From NCBI RefSeq assembly GCF_014648195.1, contig NZ_BMQQ01000011.1:28896-92895 (forward strand): 64,000 nt of DNA, given 5' to 3'. Within the stretch, counting starts at the first letter, position 1, and each line of letters starts with the position of its first letter. The position numbers and the translations under genes are program-made. The notes beneath the pieces are model-generated. The model was given only the letters and a program-made list of their open reading frames with translations. It searched no databases and was not told the origin of the DNA. Positions 1-8,646 of the stretch are shown here, piece after piece. This stretch comes from Streptomyces purpureus. Lineage in GTDB: Bacteria; Actinomycetota; Actinomycetes; Streptomycetales; Streptomycetaceae.

Positions 1-1719
1 CGGGTACGACCAGCGCTCCACGCCCGTGCGGGCGTCCAGCGCCTGGAGGCGGGCGTCCCGCCACACGTACACCGTGGAGCCGTGGATGACCGGCCCCGCC
101 TCGGGGGTCTCGAAGTCGGTCTGCGCTCCGGTGACCTCCCAGAGCTTGGCGCCGTTGGACGCCTCCCAGCCCTGGACGCCGCCGCCGCGGGTGGCGGTGA
201 CGACCGTGCCGCGGTCGGCCTTGAGGGAGTACACCCACGCGTCGGTCTGGAGCCGCCAGCGCTCGGCGCCGTCGACCGCGTCGAGGGCGTAGAGCGTCGG
301 GCCGTCGGAGGCGTGGATCCGGCCGCCGTCGACCGTCATGGACCAGGCCACGTCGCGGGTCTTGAACTGCCGCCGGCCGGTCGCCACGTCCAGCGCGTGG
401 ACCTCGAAGGAGGTGACGTAGAGCAGATCGCCCGCGACGACGGGGGTGCCCCAGACGTCGTTCGACATCCGGAACCGCCAGGGCCGCCAGGGACCGGGCT
501 CGGCGGGCTGTCCGGCGTCCGGCGCCGGGGTGGGGGACGGCAGCGGGCGCGTGCCGGGCGCGGGGGCGGGCTCGGCGGCGCCGGGCCGGCGGATCCAGCC
601 GGTCGCGGGGCCCGCGTCGGCCACGATCGCGGCGCGTGTGTCGGCGACCCGGGGCCCGGGCCCGATGGGCACGGCGGCGCCCGCAAGCCGTACGGGTCCG
701 GGGGCCGCCTGGCCCGTACGGGGGTCCTCGCCGCTCTGCCAGGCGGGGCGGGGCGGTCTGGGCGGGGCCGGTGGGGTCGCGGGCGGCGGGGCCGAGGGAC
801 GGCCTCCGCGCCGCGCCTCGATCATGGCGGTGGCCCGCGCGGGCAGCCACGCGGACGCGGTCCCGCTGTCGTCGCTGCCGGAGCCGAAGAGGTGCGGGGC
901 GAGCTGGGCCTGCAGGTCGGCGGGGGTGGGCCGGAGCCCGACCTCCATCTGCATACAGGACTCGATCAGCGGCCGGAGCTCGTCGGGCAGCCCCTCCAGG
1001 TCCGGTCCTTCGCGCAGCAGCATGAAGACGGTCTCGACGGGGTTCGCGCCATGGAAGGGCGCGTGTCCGGTGGCCGCGAACACCAGCATCGAGCCCAGCG
1101 AGAAGACGTCGCTGGCGCCGGTGACGCTGCGCGAGTCCCGCGCCTGCTCGGGCGACATGTAGGCGGGCGTGCCGACGGCCACGTTCGTCATGGTCAGCCG
1201 GGTGTTGGAGACGCCTGACGCGATGCCGAAGTCGATGACCCGGGGCCCGTCCTCGACCACGAGCACGTTCGACGGCTTGAGGTCGCGGTGGACCAGGCCC
1301 GCGCCGTGGATGGACTGGAGGGCCTCGGCGACGCCCGCGGCCAGCCAGCGCACGGCCTGGGCGGGCAGCGGCCCGCACTCATTCACTATTTCCTCGAGCG
1401 AGGGCGCCGGTACGTACGCGGTCGCCAGCCACGGCACCGCCGCCCGCGGGTCGGCGTCGACCACGGCCGCCGTGTAGAAGCCGGAGACCGCCCGCGCGGC
1501 CTCGACCTCGCGGGTGAAGCGGACACGGAACAGCTGGTCCTCGGCGAGTTCGGTCCGTACGGTCTTGATCGCCACGCGCCGGCCCGAGGCCGAGCGTGCG
1601 AGATAGACCAGGCCCATACCGCCGGCACCGAGCCGGCCCAGCACCTCGAAGGGTCCGATCCGCCTCGGGTCGTGCTGCGTCAGCTGCTCCACTTGCCTGC
1701 CACCTCCCCGTAGGGCCAT
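1..1719 (-). CDS. Ser/Thr protein kinase with C-terminal PQQ-type beta-propeller repeats (3' end outside window)
   Basis: Eukaryotic-type Ser/Thr kinase; 573 residues are visible and the gene runs off the left edge. Reading from the ATG at 1719, the glycine loop is GRLGAGGMG near residue 30, the ATP lysine is in VAIKT, the catalytic loop is HRDLKPSN near residue 145, then DFG and SPE, so all core catalytic residues are present. A low-complexity Pro/Gly/Ala stretch follows, then repeats such as [13 protein letters not shown], typical of PQQ/WD40-like propellers that serve as the sensor part. I see no clear membrane segment in the visible part. Such kinases phosphorylate Ser/Thr on regulators or cell-wall proteins; the substrate is unknown. 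Start chosen because the kinase homology begins about 20 residues later. Confidence 0.9.
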   Translation of the reverse strand, partial: MALRGGGRQVEQLTQHDPRRIGPFEVLGRLGAGGMGLVYLARSASGRRVAIKTVRTELAEDQLFRVRFTREVEAARAVSGFYTAAVVDADPRAAVPWLATAYVPAPSLEEIVNECGPLPAQAVRWLAAGVAEALQSIHGAGLVHRDLKPSNVLVVEDGPRVIDFGIASGVSNTRLTMTNVAVGTPAYMSPEQARDSRSVTGASDVFSLGSMLVFAATGHAPFHGANPVETVFMLLREGPDLEGLPDELRPLIESCMQMEVGLRPTPADLQAQLAPHLFGSGSDDSGTASAWLPARATAMIEARRGGRPSAPPPATPPAPPRPPRPAWQSGEDPRTGQAAPGPVRLAGAAVPIGPGPRVADTRAAIVADAGPATGWIRRPGAAEPAPAPGTRPLPSPTPAPDAGQPAEPGPWRPWRFRMSNDVWGTPVVAGDLLYVTSFEVHALDVATGRRQFKTRDVAWSMTVDGGRIHASDGPTLYALDAVDGAERWRLQTDAWVYSLKADRGTVVTATRGGGVQGWEASNGAKLWEVTGAQTDFETPEAGPVIHGSTVYVWRDARLQALDARTGVERWSYP

Positions 1720-1805
1720 GAGGGTACGGCCCCGCGCCCCCTGATTGTTCCTGTCCGAGGCGGCCGAGGCGAACCCGGGGGCGGATCGGGGTGTCTCAGC
1801 TCATA

Positions 1806-2630
1806 TCACTCACCCTTGCCGCCCTGATCAAGGGGCTCCGGCTCGGCGAGGACGGCGAAGGCGGCGCCCTGGTTGTCGATGAGCGCGGCGATCCTGCCGT
1901 ACGGCGTGTCGAAGGGCGGTTCGGTGACGCGCCCGCCCAGACGGGTGGCGGCCAGGGCGGTGGCGTCGCAGTCCTCGACGGCGAAGTAGACGAGGAAGTG
2001 GCTGGGCATCTCGGCGGGGAAGGCGTCGTTGATCACACTCCGGCCGCCGATGGCGGTGTCGTCGGCCGCCTTGCTGCCCTTGGGGGACCAGACCCGGAAG
2101 TCGATGGGTTCGCTGTCCCCCTCGGACGCGGCGTCGATATCCCGCGTCTCGTAGCCGAAGACGGACGTGTAGAAGGCGTCGACGGCCTCCTTGTCGCGGG
2201 TGTAGACCTCGGCCCAGCAGAAGGATCCCGGTGTGTTCTGGAGCTCGAAGCCGGGGTGGCTGCCGGGCTGCCAGAGGCCGAAGACGGCGCCTCCGGGGTC
2301 GGCGGCGAGCGCCATGACCCCGAAGGGGCCGATGGGGAAGGGCGTCATCACCATCGAGCCGCCGGCCGCCTCGATGCGGGCGGCGAGCGCGGTGGCGTCG
2401 GGTGTGGCGAGGTAGACGCCCCAGGTGGTGGGAAGGCGGCCGTCGCGCTTGGGGGCGAGGGCGGCGACGCGCCGGCCGTCCTTGAAGGCGGTGGTGTAGT
2501 GGCCGTAGGCCGCGCCGGGGTCCTCGCCGAAGGTCCAGCCGAAGAGCTCTCCGTAGAAGCGCTTGCCCGCTTCGAGGTCCGGCAGCTGCGCGTCCACCCA
2601 GCAGGGTGTGCCCTCTGCGAATGCGGCCAT
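1806..2630 (-). CDS. VOC (glyoxalase/bleomycin-resistance) family protein, two tandem domains
   Basis: 274 residues holding two vicinal-oxygen-chelate halves, roughly 1-125 and 140-265. Each contains the family's paired beta-alpha-beta units, for example PCWVDAQLPDLEAGKRFYG in the first and FCWAEVYTRDKEAVDAFY in the second. Proteins of this two-domain type resemble the Streptomyces hydroxylase CFP-30B-like group, which is annotated but biochemically undefined. The ATG at 2630 is preceded by GGAAGGA with a six-base gap; a longer in-frame reading to 2687 lacks this site. It lies alone between the kinase and a divergently transcribed TetR gene. Specific substrate cannot be inferred. Confidence 0.85.
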   Translation of the reverse strand: MAAFAEGTPCWVDAQLPDLEAGKRFYGELFGWTFGEDPGAAYGHYTTAFKDGRRVAALAPKRDGRLPTTWGVYLATPDATALAARIEAAGGSMVMTPFPIGPFGVMALAADPGGAVFGLWQPGSHPGFELQNTPGSFCWAEVYTRDKEAVDAFYTSVFGYETRDIDAASEGDSEPIDFRVWSPKGSKAADDTAIGGRSVINDAFPAEMPSHFLVYFAVEDCDATALAATRLGGRVTEPPFDTPYGRIAALIDNQGAAFAVLAEPEPLDQGGKGE

Positions 2631-2933
2631 GGGCGTCCTTCCCTGGTGCGGGTCGTCACGGGCGGGTGTGGTGCCCGTCACGGTCAAGCTAGCGGCGCGG
2701 ATCGGCGTACGCAGGGAGGAAAAGACCGATCAAATCGAACAAACAGCCATTTTACGGAGCCCCGCTCCAGGGTTTCCATGGGTTGTCCACCGAAGTTGTC
2801 CACAGGCTGTTAATAAGCCTTATGGGGGTGTGACGGTGTGGCGCCTGGACATCGGGAGCGGCCGGAGCAGGGGGTGCACCCCATTTGCAGTCGGCCGAAT
2901 CGCGCGCCGATCACCCCTCGGTAAGCTGACGGC

Positions 2934-3581
2934 ATGACAGGACAAGTACGCACCGTCGACGGCCGCGTGGCCGGTCGACGAGGTCAGGCGACGCGGCAGA
3001 AGCTGCTCGACTGCCTCAGCGAGATGCTCAGCTCCTCGCCGTACCGGGACGTCAAAGTCATCGACGTGGCCCGGAAGGCGGGCACCTCACCCGCGACCTT
3101 CTACCAGTACTTCCCGGACGTCGAGGGCGCGGTCCTCGAGATCGCCGAGGAAATGGCCAAGGAAGGCGCCGCGTTGACCGAACTGGTCTCCGGCCGCGCC
3201 TGGATCGGCAAGGCCGGATGGCAGGCCGCCGAGGAACTCGTCGACGGCTTCCTGGACTTCTGGAGACGCCACGACGCGATCCTGCGCGTGGTGGACCTGG
3301 GGGCGGCGGAGGGCGACAAGCGGTTCTACAAGATCCGCATGAAGATCCTGAACTCCGTCACCAACTCCCTCACCGACGCGGTGAAGGAGCTCCAGTCCAA
3401 GGGCAAGGTCGACAAGGACGTCAGCCCCGCGGCGATGGCGGGCTCGCTGGTCGCGATGCTGGCCGCGGTCGCCGGACACCAGAAGGGCTTCCAGACCTGG
3501 GGCGTCAAGCAGGCCGAACTCAAGCCGAACCTCGCCCTGTTGGTCCATCTGGGCATCACCGGCAAGAAGCCGGCGAAGTAA
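2934..3581 (+). CDS. TetR-family transcriptional regulator, candidate controller of the dispersed catabolic regulon
   Basis: 215 residues. The helix-turn-helix occupies about residues 15-62 (TRQKLLDCLSEML, then VIDVARKAGTSPATFYQYF), and the remainder is an alpha-helical ligand domain. TetR proteins bind palindromic operators and release them on ligand binding, often an acyl-CoA when encoded beside fatty-acid or steroid genes. It is the first gene of the catabolic region and the only TetR there apart from 9497, which has its own distinct palindrome next to it. I therefore propose it binds the CTGAC/GTCAG palindromes; that is inference. A degraded copy, CTGACGGCATGACAG, covers its own start codon (2926-2940). 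Terminated by the hairpin at 3668-3702. Confidence 0.88.
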   Translation: MTGQVRTVDGRVAGRRGQATRQKLLDCLSEMLSSSPYRDVKVIDVARKAGTSPATFYQYFPDVEGAVLEIAEEMAKEGAALTELVSGRAWIGKAGWQAAEELVDGFLDFWRRHDAILRVVDLGAAEGDKRFYKIRMKILNSVTNSLTDAVKELQSKGKVDKDVSPAAMAGSLVAMLAAVAGHQKGFQTWGVKQAELKPNLALLVHLGITGKKPAK

Positions 3582-3667
3582 CGCACGCGCTCTCCGCACC
3601 GCGCGGCGTGCGGACGCGCCTGCCGCAGGTCTTCTCCCCGGTCCGTCCCGTCGTCCAGTCCTGTCAC

Positions 3668-3702
3668 GCCGACGGCGGTTCACCCTTGCGACCGCCGTCG
3701 GC
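3668..3702 (+). terminator. Rho-independent-like hairpin after the TetR gene
   Basis: A perfect 12-bp inverted repeat: GCCGACGGCGGT at 3668-3679 pairs with ACCGCCGTCGGC at 3691-3702, with an 11-base loop. No U-tract follows, which is usual for streptomycete terminators. It lies between the convergent TetR gene and the F420-dependent reductase-like gene and can serve both strands. Confidence 0.7.
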
Positions 3703-3769
3703 GTTCTTGTGTCCGCGTTCTTGTGTCCACGTTCTGTGTCCGCGTTCTCGCGTCGGCGTTCATGTGTCC
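3701..3769. repeat. Short tandem repeat, about 14 bp x 5
   Basis: Five degenerate copies of GCGTTCTTGTGTCC begin at 3701, 3715, 3729, 3742 and 3756; the first two are identical and the third lacks one base. The array fills the space between the terminator hairpin and the end of the next convergent gene, so it looks non-coding. Confidence 0.8.
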
Positions 3770-3782
3770 GCGGGCCGTGGCG

Positions 3783-4265
3783 TCACCCTTTGCGCGTGAG
3801 CCGGAAGAGTCTGATCTCCCGCTCCACCCGGGCCTGATACGTGGCGTACGGCGGCCAGAACTCCAGCACCGCCGCCCACGCCCGCTCCCGCTCCTGCCCC
3901 GTCAGCGGCTCGGCCCGTACACCGAACTCCTCGCCGTGCAGGCTCACCCGCGCGTCCGGGTGCGCGAGCAGGTTCGCGGTCCACGCGGGATGCCCCGGAC
4001 GGCCGAAGTTGGAGCCGACGAGGATCCAGCTGCCGCCCGGCTCCGGCATGCAGGCCAGCGGTGTGGTGCGCGGCCGGCCCGACTTCGCGCCGCGCGCGGT
4101 CAGGACGAGGCCGGGCAGCATCCGGGCGCTGAGCATGACCTTGCCGCGGGTGAGGCGGTGCACCGCGCGGTCCATCGCCGGGACGACATGCGGGGCGATC
4201 TTCGCGAACGCCCGGGTGGAGGAGACCTTCTGGATCAGCCGGATGCCCGGCGGCCCTTGACGCAT
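3783..4265 (-). CDS. Nitroreductase/deazaflavin (F420)-dependent oxidoreductase family protein
   Basis: 160 residues of the Ddn-like split beta-barrel family: GKVMLSARMLPGLVLTARG, then SGRPRTTPLACMPE and GSNFGRPGHPAWTANLLAHP, the signature where the F420 or flavin cofactor and substrate meet. The family reduces nitro groups, quinones or enones with F420H2. The start codon shares one base with the stop of the upstream acyl-CoA dehydrogenase (TGATG at 4267-4263), so the two are translationally coupled and in one operon behind the palindrome at 5458-5472. In that setting a reduction of an enone or unsaturated CoA intermediate is plausible, but unproven. Confidence 0.85.
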   Translation of the reverse strand: MRQGPPGIRLIQKVSSTRAFAKIAPHVVPAMDRAVHRLTRGKVMLSARMLPGLVLTARGAKSGRPRTTPLACMPEPGGSWILVGSNFGRPGHPAWTANLLAHPDARVSLHGEEFGVRAEPLTGQERERAWAAVLEFWPPYATYQARVEREIRLFRLTRKG

Positions 4266-5440
4266 CAGGGAGCCACCACCCCGTCGGCGAAGAGGCCTGC
4301 CTCCTCGGCCGCGCGGGCGCGCAGCCGGTGGACCGGCCCGAAGAGCAGCTCGTCGGCCGCGGCCCGTTTGAAGTAGAGGTGCGCCTCGTGCTCCCAGGTG
4401 AAACCGATGCCGCCGTGGAGCTGGATCGCCTCGCCGGTGACGGTCCGCAGCGCCTCCAGGGCCTGGGCGAGGGCGAGACCTCCGGCGTCCGGGTCCCAGG
4501 CGGCGTAGTACGCCGCCGAGCGGGCGGCCTGGAGCTGGACGTAGAGATCGGCGAGGCGGTGCTTGACGGCCTGGAAGGACCCGATGGGCCGGCCGAACTG
4601 TTCGCGGGTACGGACGTACTCGACGGTCCTCTCCAGCGCCGCGGCCGCCGCGCCGACGGACTCCGCGGCGAGGACGGTGGCCACCGTACGGCCCGTGGCG
4701 GCGAGCGCGCCGGGCACGTCGGCCGGGTCGGTGCCGAGCAACTCCCCCGGGCAGTCACGCAGTTCGACCGTCGCCTGCGGCCGGGTCACATCCAGGGCGG
4801 TCTGCCGCTGCCGGCCGAGTCCTGGGGTGTCCGCGCGGACGAGGAAGAGGAGGGTGCGGCTGCGGGCGAAGCCTCCGGTGTGCGCGGCGACGAGCAGCAG
4901 GTCCGCGCTGTGCCCGTCGAGGACCTGGGCGGCCTCCCCGTACAGCTGCCAGCCGTCCCGTACCGGCCGGGCCTGGACACCGCCCGCCCGGCCGCCGCCG
5001 GCCCACTGCCCCTCGGCGGGGTCGCCGGTCAGGCCGAGTGCGGTGGCGAGGTGCCCGCCGGGGACGGCGAGCGTGGCGGTCAGGGTTCCGGCGGCGATCG
5101 GGGGCAGGAGCGCGGCCCGCTGGGCCTCGGCGCCGAGCGCCGCGATCAGCGGGGCGGCGAGGACGGAGGTGGCGAGCAGCGGCGAGGGAGTCAGGGCGCG
5201 GCCGGTCTCCTCGGCGGCGAGGGCGAGGTCGGCGGGGGTGCAGCCGACGCCGCCGTACGCCTCGGGCAGGGCGAGACCGGGCAGGCCCAGCCGTTCGGAG
5301 AGCTGGGCCCAGAGCGCGGGGTCGTAGCCGTCGGCGGTGGCGACCGCCGCCCGGACGTCACCGGGTGAGGACCGTTTGGCGAGCAGTTCGCGCAGGGTGC
5401 GGCGGATCTCGTCCTGCTCCGCGGTGAAGGCGGCGTCCAT
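4265..5440 (-). CDS. Acyl-CoA dehydrogenase (subunit of a heterotetrameric-type enzyme)
   Basis: 391 residues with the acyl-CoA dehydrogenase fold: an N-terminal helical part (EQDEIRRTLRELLAKR), a middle beta domain, and the C-terminal four-helix domain with REQFGRPIGSFQAVKHRLAD and QLHGGIGFTWEHEAHLYFKR. FAD-dependent oxidation of an acyl-CoA to the 2-enoyl-CoA. In actinobacterial steroid-type pathways such proteins often work as alpha2beta2 pairs encoded by adjacent genes. Here no adjacent partner exists, so it may be homomeric or pair with a distant subunit such as the one at 23327. First gene of a two-gene operon with the reductase-like gene; operator copy immediately upstream. Confidence 0.88.
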   Translation of the reverse strand: MDAAFTAEQDEIRRTLRELLAKRSSPGDVRAAVATADGYDPALWAQLSERLGLPGLALPEAYGGVGCTPADLALAAEETGRALTPSPLLATSVLAAPLIAALGAEAQRAALLPPIAAGTLTATLAVPGGHLATALGLTGDPAEGQWAGGGRAGGVQARPVRDGWQLYGEAAQVLDGHSADLLLVAAHTGGFARSRTLLFLVRADTPGLGRQRQTALDVTRPQATVELRDCPGELLGTDPADVPGALAATGRTVATVLAAESVGAAAAALERTVEYVRTREQFGRPIGSFQAVKHRLADLYVQLQAARSAAYYAAWDPDAGGLALAQALEALRTVTGEAIQLHGGIGFTWEHEAHLYFKRAAADELLFGPVHRLRARAAEEAGLFADGVVAP

Positions 5441-5457
5441 GGAGCTCCCCTCCGTAT

Positions 5458-5472
5458 CTGACGGGCCGTCAT
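5458..5472. promoter_or_regulatory. Palindromic operator, regulon site 1
   Basis: CTGACGGGCCGTCAT, 18 bases upstream of the acyl-CoA dehydrogenase start at 5440. Matches the consensus CTGAY-N5-GTYAK seen at eight other places in the window, with T in place of the final G. Confidence 0.7.
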
Positions 5473-5517
5473 GTTAGAGCGGGCCCGCTCAGATGCCCAG
5501 AGGCGGGGCGGGCGGGA

Positions 5518-5889
5518 TCAGCAGACCTGGCCGGGGCCCGCGGCGGTGGCCCGCAGCAGGTCCCGTACGAGCGTGAAGTCGACCTTCTCGGTCCGGCGGA
5601 AGCGCAGGCAGCCCTTGCCCATGTCCTGGCCGGCGAGCCGGTCCGCGAAGCCTTCCCGGACGTCGGGGCGCATCAGATAGAAGGAGATGTACTGCCGCTG
5701 ATTGGCGAAGGCGATCTCGGGCTCGCCGCCGGGCAGCCGGTAGGCGGGCATGCCGTACGCCATCCCCTCCTCGTACCCCTTCAGCTCCAGACGGCACAGT
5801 TCGCGCAGCCGCACGAGGACGGTGAGCCGGTCGGGCTCGACGACTTCGGCAAGGTACTCGTCGACGTCTTCGGCGCTGCTGTGGGGCAT
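5518..5889 (-). CDS. DUF1801 / YdhG-like small protein
   Basis: 123 residues beginning MPHSSAEDVDEYLAEV and containing ELKGYEEGMAYGMPAYRL and IAFANQRQYISFYLM, the hallmark of the YdhG/DUF1801 family (iron-chaperone frataxin-like fold; function not settled). The start at 5889 fits the family; a long in-frame extension upstream only mirrors the opposite-strand gene. It is divergent from the thiolase-fold gene at 5923 and the operator at 5904-5918 lies between them, so it may be co-controlled by accident of position. Confidence 0.8.
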   Translation of the reverse strand: MPHSSAEDVDEYLAEVVEPDRLTVLVRLRELCRLELKGYEEGMAYGMPAYRLPGGEPEIAFANQRQYISFYLMRPDVREGFADRLAGQDMGKGCLRFRRTEKVDFTLVRDLLRATAAGPGQVC

Positions 5890-5903
5890 ACGCGCCAGAT
5901 TAT

Positions 5904-5918
5904 CTGATGTACCGTCAG
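5904..5918. promoter_or_regulatory. Palindromic operator, regulon site 2
   Basis: CTGATGTACCGTCAG, flanked by TAT and ATT, five bases before the ATG at 5923 and 15 bases before the divergent start at 5889. The position so close to the thiolase-fold start suggests a short-leader or leaderless transcript blocked directly by the repressor. Confidence 0.75.
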
Positions 5919-5922
5919 ATTC

Positions 5923-7095
5923 ATGACTGCCACCCCGCGGACTTCCTCCCGGCGGCGCAAGGTCGCCGTCGTCGGCATATCCCTCTCGGACTGCGGCCGG
6001 GTCGACGAGGCCACCCCCTACACCCTGCATGCCCAGGCCGCGCGGCGCGCGCTCGCCGACAGCGGGCTCGACCGGTCGGTGATCGACGGGCTGGCGTCGG
6101 TCGGGCTCGGCACGCTCGCCCCGGTCGAGGTCGCCGAGTACCTCGGGCTGCGGCCGCGCTGGGTGGACTCCACCGCCGTGGGCGGCGCCACCTGGGAGGT
6201 CATGGCGGCCCACGCGGCCGACGCGATCGCCGCCGGGCACGCGAACGCGGTCCTTCTGGTGTACGGCGCGACCGCCCGCGCCGACATCAAGGCGGGGCGG
6301 CGCACCTCCAACCTCTCCTTCGGGGCGCGCGGGCCGCTGCAGTTCGAGGTGGCGCACGGGCACACGCTCGTCGCCAAGTACGCGATGGCCGCGCGCCGCC
6401 ATATGCACGAGTACGGCACGACGCTGGAGCAGCTCGCCGAGGTGGCGGTCCAGGCGCGGGCGAACGCCGCACTCAACCCGGAGGCGATGTTCCGCGACCC
6501 GATCACGGTGGACGACGTCCTGTCCGGGCCGGTGATCGCCGACCCGTTCACCAAGCTGCACTGCTGCATCCGCAGCGACGGCGGCTGCGCGGTACTGCTC
6601 GCCGCCGAGGAGTACGTCCCCGACACGGCGAAGGCACCGGTCTGGATCCTCGGCACCGGCGAGCACGTCTCGCACACGGCGATGTCGCAGTGGGAGGACT
6701 TCACGGTCTCCCCGGCGGCGGTCAGCGGCAGGCTCGCCTTCGAACGGGCCGGGGTGGGCCCGGAGGACATCGACTTCGCCGAGATCTACGACGCCTTCAC
6801 CTACATGACGCTGGTGACCCTGGAGGACCTGGGCTTCTGCGCCAAGGGCGAGGGCGGACCGTTCGTGGAGGAGAAGGGCCGGCTGCCGGTCAACACCGAC
6901 GGCGGCGGGCTCTCGGCCTGCCATCCGGGGATGCGGGGCCTGTTCTTGCTTGTGGAGGCTGTGCGGCAGTTACGCGGCGAGGCCCCGGGACTCCAGGTTC
7001 GGCGCCCTGACGGAAGCCTGCCGGAGCTGGCGGTGGCCTCGGGGACGGGGGGCTGGTTCTGCTCGTCGGGGACGGTGGTGCTGGGGCGGGGGTGA
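5923..7095 (+). CDS. Thiolase-fold lipid-transfer protein (Ltp2-like, probable aldolase subunit)
   Basis: 390 residues with the thiolase superfamily fold (VAVVGISLSDCGR at the N-terminus, DFAEIYDAFTYMTLVTLEDLG and GLSACHPGMRGL towards the C-terminus). The segment where true thiolases carry the nucleophilic Cys reads DSTAVGGATWEV, with no Cys, so ordinary thiolysis is unlikely. Family members such as Ltp2 cleave beta-hydroxy-acyl-CoA side chains by retro-aldol reaction, needing a DUF35 partner; tyrosines in the YDAFTY region fit that chemistry. A DUF35 gene is at 10429 on the opposite strand. The assignment to an aldolase reaction is inference; the fold is secure. Confidence 0.85.
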   Translation: MTATPRTSSRRRKVAVVGISLSDCGRVDEATPYTLHAQAARRALADSGLDRSVIDGLASVGLGTLAPVEVAEYLGLRPRWVDSTAVGGATWEVMAAHAADAIAAGHANAVLLVYGATARADIKAGRRTSNLSFGARGPLQFEVAHGHTLVAKYAMAARRHMHEYGTTLEQLAEVAVQARANAALNPEAMFRDPITVDDVLSGPVIADPFTKLHCCIRSDGGCAVLLAAEEYVPDTAKAPVWILGTGEHVSHTAMSQWEDFTVSPAAVSGRLAFERAGVGPEDIDFAEIYDAFTYMTLVTLEDLGFCAKGEGGPFVEEKGRLPVNTDGGGLSACHPGMRGLFLLVEAVRQLRGEAPGLQVRRPDGSLPELAVASGTGGWFCSSGTVVLGRG

Positions 7096-7351
7096 GGGCG
7101 GGACGGAAGCGGGCGCGTGCGGGGGCATCCAGAAGGCGGCGCACGCCATCCCGGTCAGGGACTACGGGACGTACGAGGTCAGCGCGGCTCCCCGGTAGGT
7201 CAGCGCGGTTCCCCGGCCGGTTCCCGTGCCTCGATGAGGAAGCGGGTGGAGTGGGCCACGAACGGCCCCTCGGCCACGATCCGCTCATGCGGCTCCCGCA
7301 GCCGGTGGGGGCGGGTGCGGCCGCGCGGGTCCGGGGGCGAATGATGGGGGC

Positions 7352-8035
7352 ATGACCGGATCCGGTGATGACCTCGCGGCCCGTTTTCAGCAGACCCTCC
7401 GCTCCCTGCGGGTGTGGGACACGGAGCTGCCCTCCTTCGACCCGGCCGCCGTGCCCGACGATCCGCTCGCGCTGTTCCACGCGTGGTTCGTGGCGGCCGC
7501 GGAGGCCGGGCAGACCGAGCCGCACACCATGTCGCTGGCGACCGTCGACGAGCACGGCCGGCCGGACGTACGGACGCTGATGCTGCACGGCGCCGACGAG
7601 CGGGGCTGGCACTTCGCCTCGCACGCCACCAGCGCGAAGGGCCGCCAGCTGGCCGCCCGCCCCGAGGCGGCGCTCGGCTTCTACTGGCCCGCGCAGGGCC
7701 GCCAGATCCGGGTCCGGGGCCAGGTCACCACCGGCACCCCCGAGGAGGCCGACGCCGACCTGCGGGTCCGCTCCACGGGCGCGCTGGCCTCCGCCCTCGT
7801 CGGCCACCAGAGCGAGGTCCTCGACTCCCCCGAGACCCTGCACCAGGCAAGCCAGTCCGCATGGGAACGCGCCCAGGCGGACCCTGACGCCCGCTCGGCG
7901 ACCTGGACGACGTACGCCCTCGCGGCACGCGAGGTCGAGTTCTTCCAGGGCGACGACCGCCGCCGCCACATCCGACTGCGCTACGTCAGCGCCGCGGGGG
8001 GCGCGGGCTGGACGCGCCACCTGCTCTGGCCCTGA
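7352..8035 (+). CDS. Pyridoxine/pyridoxamine 5'-phosphate oxidase-like FMN protein
   Basis: 227 residues of the PNPOx split-barrel family: MSLATVDEHGRPDVRTLML, WHFASHATSAKGRQLAARP and ALGFYWPAQGRQIRVRGQV match the FMN-binding core, and the C-terminus keeps RRRHIRLRYV. The window carries a second, more canonical pdxH at 59017, so this copy probably has a different substrate, such as a phenazine, F420-linked or small-molecule oxidation. It has its own ATG at 7352 with 256 bases of apparently featureless upstream DNA and no regulon operator. Confidence 0.82.
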   Translation: MTGSGDDLAARFQQTLRSLRVWDTELPSFDPAAVPDDPLALFHAWFVAAAEAGQTEPHTMSLATVDEHGRPDVRTLMLHGADERGWHFASHATSAKGRQLAARPEAALGFYWPAQGRQIRVRGQVTTGTPEEADADLRVRSTGALASALVGHQSEVLDSPETLHQASQSAWERAQADPDARSATWTTYALAAREVEFFQGDDRRRHIRLRYVSAAGGAGWTRHLLWP

Positions 8036-8646
8036 CCGTCGGCCGCGACGGGGACGGGCGCCGGGCCCGGTCGGTGGCCGCACCGCCTCGCCCACCTCAT
8101 CCGGCCCGCCCGGCCGGGGCGGTCGGGCCGGGGCGGTCGGGCCGGGGCACGACCGGGTACCCAGCCGACAGCCGCACGGCCTCGCCCGGCGCGCCGGGCG
8201 GTCGCCCGGGCCAAGACCAGGCATCCCGACGGCAGCCGCACGGCCTCGGCCACCTCAACCGGCCCGGCCCGGGGCGGTCGGGCCGGGGCACGACCGGGTA
8301 CCCAGCCGACAACCGCACGGCCTCGCCCGGCGCGCCGGGCGGTCGCCCGGGCCAAGACCAGGCATCCCGACGGCAGCCGCACGGCCTCGCCCGGCGCGCC
8401 GGGCGGTCGCCCGGGCCAAGACCAGGCATCCCGACGGCAGCCGCACGGCCTCGGCCTGCACGCCCACGGGGACACGACCGGCCGACCCCGCACACCGCCC
8501 GCAGCCGCACGAGCCCTCGCCCGATGCGCCGCCGAGGCCGGCGCCCGAGCCACCACCCGGCATCCGCCCGCAGCCGCACGGGCCCTCGCCCGGCGCGCCG
8601 GCCCGGCGGGCGCTCCGGCCGTCACACGGCGCCCGCCGCCGGCCGC
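8036..8646. repeat. Non-coding GC-rich region with direct repeats (141-bp and 64-bp units)
   Basis: A block starting at 8130 recurs at 8271 (141-bp offset, nearly exact for about 119 bases). Its last 64 bases (8185-8248) recur at 8326-8389 and again immediately at 8390-8453. The 64-bp unit contains the palindrome CCCGGCGCGCCGGG. Degenerate relatives of GCCGCACGGCCTCG continue to about 8590. Open frames exist on both strands but their products are Arg/Ala/Pro-rich and carry the repeat rather than a protein signature, so I treat the region as non-coding. It separates the oxidase-like gene from the SDR gene, both of which end at its borders. Confidence 0.8.

Noticed and set aside
2926..2940. Tenth regulon operator at the TetR gene itself
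   Set aside because: CTGACGGCATGACAG keeps the left half-site but the right half is altered at two key bases and overlaps the start codon; too weak to count, though autoregulation remains possible.
5923..7095. Acetyl-CoA acetyltransferase (thiolase) function
   Set aside because: The nucleophilic Cys position has no Cys, so annotation as a working thiolase would mislead despite the fold.
8130..8453. CRISPR-like array
   Set aside because: Direct repeats are present, but units are 141 and 64 bp, adjacent copies touch without unique spacers, and no cas genes are near.
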